Positions 1 through 10,036 of a stretch of DNA of 64,000 nucleotides are shown piece after piece; positions within the stretch are counted from its first letter, which is position 1, and each line of letters opens with the position of its first letter. Made by a program: the position numbers and the translations under genes. Under the pieces are notes generated by a model that worked only from the letters and a program-made list of their open reading frames with translations, was not told the DNA's origin and ran no database searches. The stretch is from Flaveria trinervia (Eukaryota > Streptophyta > Magnoliopsida > Asterales > Asteraceae), in assembly GCA_025506515.1 (NCBI GenBank), contig CM046442.1:17086443-17150442 (forward strand). Reading direction: 5' to 3'.

Positions 1-661
1 AGACATCAGAAAGTGTCAGGAAAGATTATAGCGTGGGCATATTTTGAAGACTTGGAAGTCTATGTTATAAAAGGGAGAAAGGGATTGACTACTTTAGATA
101 TCCACATGATCTGAAGATTCTTCTTGGTTTTGATCTCAACCAACTGGCATGCTTAGATCTATTATATGCTAACCCAAGAAAGATGTCAGGATGGTTTGAG
201 GCTGCATTGAAGAAAGAATACCACACCGGATGGGTAAACTTCAGACATCAACAACCTAAGAGGTTCATTCATAAGTCTGAAGTTGGTCCTATATCTGGAA
301 AGCCTAAGGTGGTGTGGAAGTGGAGTCCCCATGCAAAATGTCCAAGATTCCCTTACGGGAAATGCCTTAGGACTTCACTCCACACTTCAAATGGTGGTAC
401 TATGATTGGAGGACAAGGGAAGCGGTCATAGTTCTCAACAAACATGGAAAGATAGAGACTATCAGGGTATTTGACCTAATGTGGCTTAATAACTTATCTG
501 CTGAAGATGTCTATACTTTATACAAGTGGCCATGTTTTATGACACGTAAGACATTGTACAAGCTCTTCAATTCCAACACATTATACGGCTCTGCTGTGCA
601 TTTGAGATACATGCAGGAGTCACAAGAGAAGAGAAGTACAAGAAATTTCAAGAGCATGTGA
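1..661 (+). pseudogene. 3' fragment of an unidentified retroelement ORF (element X)
   Basis: Open stretches in two frames (first about 37 codons in frame 1, then frame 3 from about 90 to 431, then 479-661) read as one damaged protein with conserved-looking pieces such as MSGWFEAALKKEYHTGW and MWLNNLSAEDVYTLY. I recognise no enzymatic domain. It ends 32 bases before a polypurine tract and an LTR, the place where the Copia elements further right carry their downstream ORF, so I infer it is the C-terminal part of such an ORF. The 5' part lies outside the window. The frame changes and stops mean it is not functional here. Confidence 0.5.
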
Positions 662-692
662 AGAATGTTAGATAATAGGGTAAACTAGGTCC

Positions 693-701
693 AAGGGGGA
701 G
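693..701 (+). other. Polypurine tract of element X
   Basis: AAGGGGGAG followed two bases later by TGTAGATACA. The same GGGGGAG plus two T plus TG spacing precedes the other Copia 3' LTRs in this window, so this is the plus-strand primer site of element X. Confidence 0.75.
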
Positions 702-703
702 TT

Positions 704-1345
704 TGTAGATACACGATGTTCCTAGTTTATGTGCTTAAATGTAAAAGTCTTTCATGTCTGACATATATGTAATGTGACGATGTAATAAAGTATGATATAT
801 GCTTTAATGTTTATTTATATTTAATTCATATGTATGAACTTCTTATATAGGTTTGAGGTTGTTGTACATAGTTCTTTGTCAATAATGATTAACTAATATG
901 TTCAACAAAGTCGGGTGATTATTCATGCTAATGGCCCATACTTATGGACCATACGCATGAATATATCATGCTTATGGATACTAAACCAGGAGACTGGATC
1001 AGTCATATGATTGAGACATAATATTGACTTAGTCGCATGACTGAACCTTCAGTCGTGCGTATGACTCAATCGCATGACTGAACCATGCTAATGGTTCAAT
1101 CGTACGAATGGAAACTACTAACCTATAAATACCACCTAATTCGTGGAAAAACAAAAAACACTTTGAGAGATACTTCGAATACACATAAACCCTAGCCATC
1201 TAGAGCGTCCCAAACATCTTGTCCAACTTCATAGTTCAATTTTGATCGATACCTACTCATTCTTAACGTTTAGTTCAATCTTATACCCATCGGGTTATCG
1301 TTCTCACTGATTGGATCACCAATCAAATAGAATTTCGTACTATTT
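704..1345 (+). repeat. 3' LTR of element X (right end uncertain)
   Basis: The LTR starts TGTAGATACA right after the polypurine tract. It has a TATA-like TATATAG at 844-850. Positions 915-1115 are crowded with related words (CATGCTAATGG, CATGCTTATGG, GCATGACTGAACC). The right end is not defined: no clean CA terminus or duplication is visible before the gag remnant that begins about 1357. The first 22 bases and the TATATAGGTTTG region resemble the LTR start at 63719, so both probably belong to related families. Confidence 0.65.
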
Positions 1346-1356
1346 GATCTGGTAAA

Positions 1357-2058
1357 ATGCGGAATCTGTTAGTACTTCGTACGTACATGGTCCTAAAAAG
1401 TTCTGATAATGAGATTATATCCCCAAAAAATTCAAGCAAATCAGATATGGTTTCACTGCAAAAGAAACTCAAGAGCTCATTGATTTCAACAAAAATTCAG
1501 TTAGACCCTCAATCCTCAAAATTAAGCAAGGAGTTGGTTTTGACATATGTAACAAAGAGCACGTTGATCCGTTTGAGCAAGAATTAAAGAAAGGGTTGAG
1601 GAAATAAAAACAGCCCAGTTAACAAAAGTAGTGCTGTGAAGCAAACTACAAAAAGGGCTGATTTTGATTCCTTCCCTAAGCACAAGAATGTGACTTAGTT
1701 GAAAATAGGAAAATCAACTAAGTCTGCCAAATCAAAATCAGATTCAAGAAACAAACATATGTATTGTGACATATGTGATATGTTTAATCACAAAAAAGAA
1801 TAGTGCTTTTCCAATCAATACTGCTCTATCTGTGACATGAACAACCACTCCACTAAAAACTACTATTTTAACAAATACTATTCAGTCTGTGGTATAAACA
1901 ATCACAATACATCTGATTGTTACTTCAATCAGAAGGGAGTGAGAATTGCTCAAAACAAACCCATCTCAACAACATCTCCTGTGAAACCAAATGTCACGAG
2001 TCATTTTCATAAAATCAATCTAGGATGTCTAGATCAAATAATGACAGGAGTAACATGA
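1357..2058 (+). pseudogene. gag: Copia gag remnant of host element A, three tandem zinc-knuckle motifs
   Basis: Frame 1 carries a lysine- and serine-rich stretch, a stop at 1585, and then three successive CCHC-like knuckles from 1765 to about 1925. The first is C-x2-C-x4-H-x4-C with an internal stop (CDICDMFNH). The second has tyrosine for the last cysteine (CSICDMNNH). The third has lost its first cysteine (CGINNHNTSDC). CCHC knuckles bind RNA in retroelement nucleocapsid. Three in a row at about 12-residue spacing is more than the usual one. The 5' part of gag and the 5' LTR are not recognisable, so the element is truncated or cut by X. From 2059 to 2324 only degraded gag-like sequence is seen. 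Confidence 0.65.
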
Positions 2059-2324
2059 AAGAATCATGGAAGATTCAAAGACACAAACATCACAACATTA
2101 ACCAAAAGTTTGATCTTCCAAATCAAAATTGATGTTTGACAATCAAAATGAATCAAATTTCTTGAAAAGAATAGAGATAAAAGGTTTCATTACTCTTCTG
2201 ACTATTTAGTTGATGTTAATGAGATGAATCAATCAATATATCATAAGAAAAGTATCAAGTGGTCACCATTATGGATAGGAACGGGAAACCCTAGACTATT
2301 ATGGCTTGGGTTCCATATTCTAAT

Positions 2325-2344
2325 TAGTTCTTTTGTGCTTACAG
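2325..2344 (+). promoter_or_regulatory. Gag stop followed by a 3' splice-acceptor-like site (element A)
   Basis: A TAG stop at 2325-2327 is followed by a T-rich tract and CAG|G at 2342-2345, directly before the protease region. The same arrangement occurs in C (21234-21255), F (38539-38558) and G (27577-27595). No splice donor was identified with confidence. Confidence 0.4.
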
Positions 2345-4043
2345 GGTCATCCGTATAGGTGTAATAGCCTATGGTATGTGGAAAGTGGGTGTTCCTGACA
2401 CATGACTGGAGATCGTTTCCTCCTTTATGATATCAAGCAAATACAAGGACTACTGTGACATTCAGAGGAGATTCACAAGGTGGAAGAATTACTCCTGATG
2501 GATATGTGACAAATGGGATGCTAAGCTTTGACAGAGTGAACTACTACGAACAAGTAAACTTTAATCTTCTAAGCATGTCTCAGATCTGCGATAAGAAATA
2601 TTCAACTCACTTTACTGACACTCATTGCTACATTTTGAAACCAGGTTTTTAGATCTCAGAAGAATGGGTTATCCTAAAGACTTTGAATAAGAATAACGCC
2701 TATGTCTTAAACCTGAATTCTACAACACCAATAGAAGAAACATGTCTTTTGTCAAACGCATCATTTGATGAGTCCCAGCTTTGGCACAGACGTTTGGGGC
2801 ATACAAACTTTAAAAAAATGAACAAATGGTCAAAGGAAACCATGTCATTGGTCTTCCCTAAAAAGAATTTCACTTTGTTGATCACTGTTCAGTTGCCTCG
2901 AAGGAAAATAACATAAATCTTCTCATAAATCAAAGCTGGTGAACACAAACAATACTCCATTGAAGCTACTTCATATGGATCTGTTTGGACCAACTCATGT
3001 TATGAGTATTGGAAAGAAACAGTATTTTTTGGTGATCATTGATGACTTTTCAAAATTTGCATGGGTTTTCTTCTTACTTCATAAAAATGAGGCATCCTAA
3101 ATAATAAAAGACTTTATCACAAAAATTGAAAACCAACTTGATCATAAGGTCAAAACAATAAGAAGTGATAATGGAACTAAGTTTAAAAATGAAGACATGA
3201 GTTCATTTTATCAACGAAAGGCATTGCTCATCAATTTGTGCAGCTAGAATTCCTTAACAAAATGGGGTAGCTGAGAGGAGAAATAGAACACTGATTGAAG
3301 CGGCAAGAACAATCCTAGCCAATGATAAACTGCCTATTACCTTTTGGGCAAAGGTAGTTAACACATCGTGCATTGTACAAAATTGAACTCTGATTGTAAA
3401 AGAAAGTAACATGACTCCATATGAACCGTTGTTTCATAGAAAACCATTTATCAGATTTTTTCAGTCATTTGGTAGTCCTGTCTCAATATTAAACACTCCA
3501 TATGAACTAATGAAGGATTCTTTGTAGGTTATTCTTATGTTTCAAAGGCTTACAGAGTGTTTAATCCTAGATTAAACATTATTGATGAATCAACAAATGT
3601 TCAATTCAAGGAACACTCGTTTCCCAAATTTATAAATGGTCCCGACTGATTGTTGATATTGACTCATTTACAAAATATTTCGATCGATTTCACTTGTCTG
3701 ATGCAAGAAACCTACATTTAGCTGAACTTTCTTCAGGTGCAGAGAGAATAGATGACTTTCCATTGATTGCTCCTACCTCTACTGAGCAAATGTATAAAGA
3801 TGTTCCACTCCAAGCTGATCCTGTCAGACAACCATCTCAAAATCAAAGTGTTTCAAATGAAGCTGGTTCCAGCTTGTTGCCATCACATTCAGAAGATTGT
3901 CAACTGAGATCAGAAATCAAAAGCAAGCTACTCCTCCACTTGAAGTAGAAAGAACATCTAATGATGGAAACAATCAAAGTGCTACTGATGCTGAAGCAGT
4001 CACTGAAATAGAATCTGATTATCTTCATAACTCCCCAACAGTA
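2345..4043 (+). pseudogene. pol: Copia pol part 1 of element A: protease, GAG-pre-integrase, integrase
   Basis: Domains in order: protease signature WYVESGCS then a stop then HMTG at about 2372-2410, where the catalytic aspartate of the usual DSG is glutamate; GAG-pre-integrase LWHRRLGHTNFKKMNK at about 2780-2830; integrase core from about 2965 (LHMDLFGP, then RSDNGTKF, then the glutamate region near 3270), with many frame changes; and a conserved C-terminal part running to VFNPRLN near 3565. A variable acidic and serine-rich linker (3694-4043) follows and is cut by the LTR of B. Function known for the family: polyprotein processing and cDNA integration. This copy is dead. Pol resumes at 10037. 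Confidence 0.8.
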
Positions 4044-4809
4044 TGTTGGACCAAAAGAACCAATGAGCCGGATCAGAAAAACCTCTAAGTCCCACAGACA
4101 TCACAACAACTACTGAAGACTTGATCAGCTGTTTCATTAAGTCTGAAGAGCAACAGCTGAAGTACAAGTACTGAAGACGTCAAGAGCTGAAAATCTAAAG
4201 TACTGAAGAACTACAGCTGAAGATAACAGCTGAAGACAATAGCTGAAGACATTAGCTGATGACAACAGCTGAAGACATCAGCTGATGACAACAGCTGAAG
4301 TTCAAGTACAAGTACTGAAGCCTTTAGAGTTTGTTACAACAGCTGAAGAAGCATTTTTCAGTTGTTGTGATGGTTTCCTTTCAGTAGTTTTCTTTTTGTT
4401 TTAGTATTTGTAAAATGACTGAAGAGCATGTTCTTCAGTCGTTGTAGTTTCAGTAGTTGTAGTAATAGTTAACACTTAGCATTTTTGTAAGAAGATGTCA
4501 GCTGTTTGACATCTTCAGTAGTTGTGTTAACTATCAGTAGTTTGAATAAATTCTGTTAGATGTCACTATCAAGTGACATCATCAGACGTCACATCTTCTA
4601 TATAAGAGATGTTGACCTAATTGTATGGGTGACATTCTGTTACCACGAAAGCTAATATTGAATGAAATATATTTTGCAGAATTCTCTTTGTCTATACCGT
4701 TTGTTCTTATTTCGAATATCTTTTGTGTTCTTGTGAATTTGTTAATTCATTGTTTGTTCTTCGCTGCTATACTCTCAAATCAGTCAAACGTAGATCACTA
4801 ATCCTAACA
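4044..4809 (+). repeat. 5' LTR of element B
   Basis: Runs TGTTGGACCAAAAGAACC to GATCCTAACA, with short inverted ends TGTT and AACA. It carries many CAGCTGAAGAC and CAGTAGTT words, a promoter block near 4559-4605, and is followed at 4812 by the PBS. Its partner is 9258-10036. Confidence 0.93.
4559..4605 (+). promoter_or_regulatory. LTR promoter block: palindrome, TGACGTC-type site, TATA box
   Basis: GATGTCACT (4559-4567) and AGTGACATC (4572-4580) form a perfect 9-bp inverted repeat with loop ATCA. GACGTCAC (4585-4592) contains a TGACGTC core, a class bound by plant TGA/bZIP factors. TATATAA follows at 4599-4605. The block recurs at 9787-9833 (second site reads GACGTGAC), 17916-17962, 24270-24316, 35912-35958 and 53579-53625. 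The spacing and near-identity suggest the U3 promoter. Factor binding is inference. Confidence 0.65.
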
Positions 4810-4811
4810 AA

Positions 4812-4823
4812 TGGTATCAGAGC
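4812..4823 (+). other. Primer binding site, element B
   Basis: TGGTATCAGAGC two bases after the LTR end matches the 3' end of plant initiator tRNA-Met, the usual Copia minus-strand primer. Confidence 0.92.
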
Positions 4824-5036
4824 AGGTTAATCATTGATCGATCTAACAGTTGATCACTGAAACTGCTATTTGATGTCTATGTTTGATTGAATTAGCTTAT
4901 TTGCAAAAACTGGTTATAGATTATCGAATTTCTGCCGCTTTCGTTTATTCATTTTGAGATCTCTCTTGGTTCAGTTTGGTTTGTTGTGTTTTGTTCTAAA
5001 TCTGTTATAACTTAATTGAATTTGGTTGAATCTGTG

Positions 5037-6103
5037 ATGACTACTCCTTCTAATGACCCTCACAATACCGGTTCTTCAACCAAGCCTCCGATGCTGGTTA
5101 GGACTTAGTATAACATATGGCAACGAAGGATGCTTCATCACCTGTCTGTTAACAATTCAGGTTGTTGGATATCTGTGGTACATGGACCACATAAGCCTAT
5201 GGTGGACAATCCGGAAACCAATCAAATGGTTCCGAAGAATAAGGAACAATACTCAGATGAAGATCGGAAACTGTTTGAGATTGATGCTAAAGCCCATGGA
5301 ATTCTGGCCATGGCACTGCCGAATGAAATCTATTCAGGGCTTATGCATCATGAAACTGCTCATGACCTCTGGAATGCACTAAAGGAACAATTTGGTGGAA
5401 CTGATGAGGTCTTAGCAAACAACAGAGAAATCCTCGCCCAACAATATGAGACATTCTCTCATAGAAAGGGTGAGACACTCACTCAGCAGTTTGAGCGTTT
5501 TTCCTGTTTGATCTCTGAGCTAAAAATGGTGAAACAGGAATACACCAATAGCCATATGAATAACAGATTCCTCAGATCACTGCCTGAGAGATGGGACACA
5601 TACACTATTGTCCTACGCTCTAGTGCAAATCTGGATAGCCTATCTCTCACCCAACTTGATGGGAAATTGCTTACATTCGAAAGAGAAATAGAGCAGAAAA
5701 GGAAACTGTTATCATCAGGAAAGCTCACTGATGACTTTGTACTAGGGAACACTGTCTTAGTTGGTCATGAATCAGAATATGCTGCATCTGAAAGCAATTA
5801 TGATGAGCATATTGATTTCTCTTCAACCAATTCTGATCATGCATTTGTTGGTATTGATAGTCATTCTGGCAGTAATAGTGACAATCTATGCTTCATCATG
5901 GATGATCTGAAGGAATTGCTGATGATGATTTAGAAGAGATGGATATTCTAAGCCAAATGGCCTTAGTTAATATCAGATCTCAGAAGTTCTACAAGAGAAC
6001 TGGCAGGAAATTTCCTGGACTCTCTGGGAAAACCAAAGTTGGTTTTGACAAGAGTAAGTTGAGGTGTCACAAATGCCAAAGGCTTGGACACTTTGCAAGA
6101 TGA
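5037..6103 (+). pseudogene. gag: Copia gag (N-terminal half), element B
   Basis: The start ATG at 5037 opens MTTPSNDPHNTG, conserved in C, F and G. There is a TAG at 5107 where sister copies have GAG, then an open frame 5130-5933 with the Gag core: W-rich YNIWQRRMLHHL, the LFEIDAKAHGILAMALP block, HDLWNALKEQFGG and the QQFERFSCLI helix region. A frame change near 5915 precedes MDILSQMALV. The first CCHC knuckle (CHKCQRLGHFAR, from about 6066) is cut at 6103, before its last cysteine, where sequence jumps to the downstream ORF. Gag forms the particle and binds RNA. This copy lacks the coiled coil, second knuckle and all of pol. Confidence 0.85.
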
Positions 6104-9039
6104 AATCTTTCACATGGTAAATGTTTGTTTAGCTCCTAAGACATCCTCTTGGGATCAAATGTCTACCAGATGGCAGCAGGTACTATTATCTATCCTTGAG
6201 CAACAAGACTTAAACTTTTCTGAAATCATTTTTCTTGAACTTAAGGATATGGCCTCAAGATCTATTTCTAACCGCTGGATATTATATCCTCGGTTCATTA
6301 TGGCCATAATAGAGAATCAGCTGAAAGCTGAGGGACTTGTTGACCTTGGAGTCCCTGTAATGGCTGTATTGCCTGAAGTATACTCCAGGCACAACTCTGA
6401 CCACACACTGAAATAGGCTGCCAAACTGCGAAAACCCACGCAGTTGGAACCCACAGCCACCACTTCCAGAACCAGAGTCCCCTCCAAGCCAAAATCCAAA
6501 AAGCCAAAAATGGCTACTCAAGGAGATGAGTCCCCTGAGGATGCCCCTGTACCACAAACGCAGGAAACACATACTGGTATTAACCCCCTAGTTGTGTCAA
6601 AGACTCAACCAACCACAGCCGCACAGGTATCCTCTCCAAAGGATCCTGTTGCAACCAATATTGGGGAACCCACACTGCTGGAACCTATCTCACTTGAGAG
6701 GGTTACCATTGAAGCGCACCATTCACCCAGGGTGCAATCCGCTTCTACCCAATCACCACATGCAACCGCCCCCCAAAGTCCTACATTAATTGTTGCACAA
6801 GTGCTGAGTCAGTTGCACTCCTCACCCCCTCCCCAGATACCAATTACAACTGGGCATACCTCCACCATTGAGGGGGAGGATCAAAGTGCATCTGATAACC
6901 CACAGCATAGGGGTTACAATGTTCCATTTCCTAGTGTAGAAAAGGAGATTGGAATTTCTGGTGAGGTTGCCACTTATCCTGTTTCAGCATATGCTCAGGA
7001 TGTAGTTGGTACCATTACTAAGACCTTACCACAGACAACTGCTGATGAAGGACGTAGTCCTGAGGCAGGAAGTCCCCAGTTCCAAGACAAAGGGGCACAT
7101 GCTACAACTGATCTACACTCAGTGCATGTTCATCTTGATTCTATCAGGAGGTCAGGTGATTCAGTACCCACTGATGATGACCTGGGCTTCTTTTATGATG
7201 TTTTAGCCCAAAACACCATCCTGGAAGAGGAGGTAAGCATACTCAAAGAGCTGCTTGCCAAAATTCTGAGGATCAAAGACCATCTGCCTCTCAAACCCCA
7301 CAGATGGCACCTTCATCTGAAGGTCTCCTAAACACAGAGCCACTCCCAAATTCTCAGCCACCTGCCTCTGCTTCTGGCACTATTTCTCAGGAACAGAACC
7401 CCCCCCCCCCTGAGCAAATAGCTGCTATCTTTCAAAACTCCTTGCCTCTTATCACACCCATAATCACTGATATAGTGATAAAACCCTTGATGAGAGGCTT
7501 CCCTCAATTATACAACCCTTGATAGAGGAGTTGTGAGCAAAAAGCTTTCTGACAATCAAACCCTTGCAACCAATGCAACCAAAAAGGGGGAGATTCAGTC
7601 AGTGAAAGCAAAAAGGAAGAGGAGTGCAGAGAAGAAAGAGTAAGAAAAAGAGACAGAAGTGGTAAATGAGAAGGAGTTGGTTGGAGAGACCGAAAAGGAG
7701 AAGGAGAAGGAAAAGGAAAATGCCTTGGAGCTAATGGTGAAAAAGGCTGATGCCGAACACAGCAGATCAATGGATAACATCATTGATCAGTTGTTTAGGC
7801 AAGGTCATGACACTGAACAACTTGACTCTTAAATCAGAAGATTAGAGATTGAAGAAATCCAATCTAGATGGGCAAGGTATGAGGTGTTAGAAAGAGAAAG
7901 GTTGGAGATCATGATGAGATTTATAGCGAAGTATCTTGGCAGATCATTGATCGAAATCAAGGCTTGGTCCAGGGACAACATCTTGGTAATAACCACCAAG
8001 ATCTGTTCGTCTGAAGTATACACCAAAGGGCTTGTTATTGAAGCTTTGAATGAAGCGGGTGCTGGGAGCAGGACTGAACTAGCCAAGCAATCTAAAGCCA
8101 CACTCACCTCAAAAATGCTAGAACAACCTGTCAACATTCCCACACCAAAACCACCAAAACAACCACCCACTAAAACAATCCCTTTACCCCAAAAACCACC
8201 AAAAACACAACCCACCAAACCAACTCCCTCACCCTCAAAACCAATAGCCGATGATGTACCCCAGAAGAAGAAGAGAAGGGTATTGAGGCTAGAAGATGAT
8301 GAAGAAGATGATGATGAAGATAGGCTGCCACTCTCAGTTGTTATACAGTTGCCGAAGGCCACAAGTCACTCCCTAATAATCCTCCTGAAACCCAAAGACA
8401 AATTGTGAAAGTGAAGCTAGAAGAAGAAGAACTTCACAAACAACACGATGAGGAATTGTTGAGGAGGGTTGACAAAGCTTATGTAGCCACATCTTCTATC
8501 ATCAACATGAAGAAGCAAGCTCTCAGATTATACACTCTTAAGCATACATTTCAATATCAAAAGGAGAGAGTAAGGATTTGGCCTGATCCCAGGGTGTCTC
8601 ACAGGATTCACAAGAAAAACATTCCACAGAGATACATTGGCCAGGTGAAAAAGATTGTAGATGAAGTGATCTCCCTGGTCTTTGTAGTATCACCCTGGGA
8701 AATCCTAGAGGACTTCAAGAAAGCTTATAAGCTAACCAAACCCCACAGAAGATGCTTGAAAATAAAATGGTGAAAAAAGGGTTAGTTTATAAGAGGCTTG
8801 AAGAAGTCAGGAAAAATGAGCTCCAGTTGTTCCTTGAGGGTAATCACCCTGATGAGTTTGCTTATAGAATAACAACAACTGTGGAGTTAAAGAATGGGAA
8901 ACAGGCCAAATACCTATCTGAGTACTATGGGGCAAAATCTTTATTTGAAGGAGGTGCTGAAGAGCTGACCATGGAGGAACAAATTACCTTCCTAGTGGCC
9001 TATACAAGAGAGTCATATAGACTCATAGTGGGGAAGTAG
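6104..9039 (+). pseudogene. Downstream (SIRE-type, envelope-like) ORF, 5'-truncated, element B
   Basis: Begins inside the homologue of the ORF starting at 31740 in G (block FHMVNVCLAPKTSSWDQ) and runs to a TAG at 9037-9039. There is an internal TAG at 6415 and several frame changes. Order: conserved N-terminal block to PEVYSRHN (about 6400); long Pro/Thr/Ser-rich low-complexity part (6420-7500); charged KEKE stretch (7600-7760); a short conserved block around FIAKYLGRSLIEIKAWS (7918-7970); proline-rich region; acidic run LEDDEEDDDED (about 8290); conserved C-terminus with RIWPDPRVSHRI and EEQITFLVAYTRESYRL. No signal peptide or clear membrane segment is visible, so envelope function is not supported. 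The role is unknown. Confidence 0.75.
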
Positions 9040-9244
9040 ATCTCATGAATGGGGTAACAGCTCTGTGTCCAGTTCCCCAAGACAGAGTTCCCATTCATAC
9101 TTTGCCAATCAAATCATTGAGACTACTTCCAGGCCAGTGCTTACAAGGGTCACTTCTGAGCTGATCTAGAAGACAAAAAGACCAATCATTCTACCATAAT
9201 AAGTGGGACATCTTCAATAAGTTTAGAGGTTTTGGCTGCATTGG

Positions 9245-9254
9245 TTCAGGGGGA
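9245..9254 (+). other. Polypurine tract, element B
   Basis: TCAGGGGGAC immediately before the 3' LTR at 9258. Sister copies have CAGGGGGAG; the last G is C here. Confidence 0.75.
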
Positions 9255-9257
9255 CTT

Positions 9258-10036
9258 TGTTGGACCAAAAGAACCAATGAGCCGGATCAGAAAAACCTCT
9301 AAGTCCCACAGACATCACAACAACTGCTGAAGACTTGATCAGCTGTTTCATAAAGTCTGAAGAGCAACCACTGAAGTACAAGTACTGAAGACGTCAACAG
9401 CTGAAAATCTAAAGTACTGAAGAACTACAGCTGAAGACAACAGCTGAAGACAACAGCTGAAGACATCAGCTGATGACAACAGCTGAAGACATCAGCTGAT
9501 GACAATAGCTGAAGTTCAAGTACAAGTACTGAAGCCTTCAGAGTTTGTTACAATAGCTGAAGAAGCATTCTTCAGTTGTTGTGATGGTTTCCTTTCAGTA
9601 GTTTTCTTTTTGTTTTAGTATTTGTAAAACGACTGAAGAGCATTTTCTTCAGTCATTGTAGTTTCAGTAGTTTCTTTTCAGTAGTTGTAGTAATAGTTAA
9701 CACTTAGCATTTTTGTAAGAAGATGTCAGCTGTTTGACATCTTCAGTAGTTGTGTTAACTATCAGTAGTTTGAATAAATTCTGTTAGATGTCACTATCAA
9801 GTGACATCAGCAGACGTGACATCTTCTATATAAGAGATGTTGACCTAATTGTATGGTGACATTCTGTTACCACGAAAGCTAATATTGAATGAAATATATT
9901 TTGCAAAATTCTCTTTGTCTGTAACCGTTTGTTCTTATTTCGAATATCTTTTGTGTTCTTGTGAATTTGCTAATTCATTGTTTGTTCTCCGCTGCTATAC
10001 TCTCAATCAATCAAATGTAGATCACTGATCCTAACA
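9258..10036 (+). repeat. 3' LTR of element B
   Basis: TGTTGGACC to CCTAACA, closely matching 4044-4809, with the same promoter block (palindrome 9787-9808, TATATAA 9827-9833). It ends at the near-duplicate AAGTA. Confidence 0.93.

Larger units (their letters stand above)
4044..10036 (+). mobile_element. Element B: pol-less Copia derivative of the TGTTGGACC family, inserted in A
   Basis: Two LTRs (4044-4809 and 9258-10036) bound an internal region with a PBS, gag, a downstream ORF and a polypurine tract. Flanking bases are CAGTA (4039-4043) and AAGTA (10037-10041), a 5-bp target duplication with one mismatch. Removing B joins the linker of A pol to its continuation at 10042. The element is 5,993 bp against about 12 kb for C, F and G. 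Protease, integrase, RT and RNase H are absent, so it could only move with proteins from another copy. Confidence 0.92.

Noticed and set aside
4812..4823. tRNA-related sequences at 4812, 18169, 23016 and 24524 as tRNA genes
   Set aside because: Only the 12-base primer complement is present, with no tRNA body.
7398..7411. Poly-C run in element B
   Set aside because: It is a short homopolymer in a proline-coding low-complexity region, probably slippage or sequencing noise.
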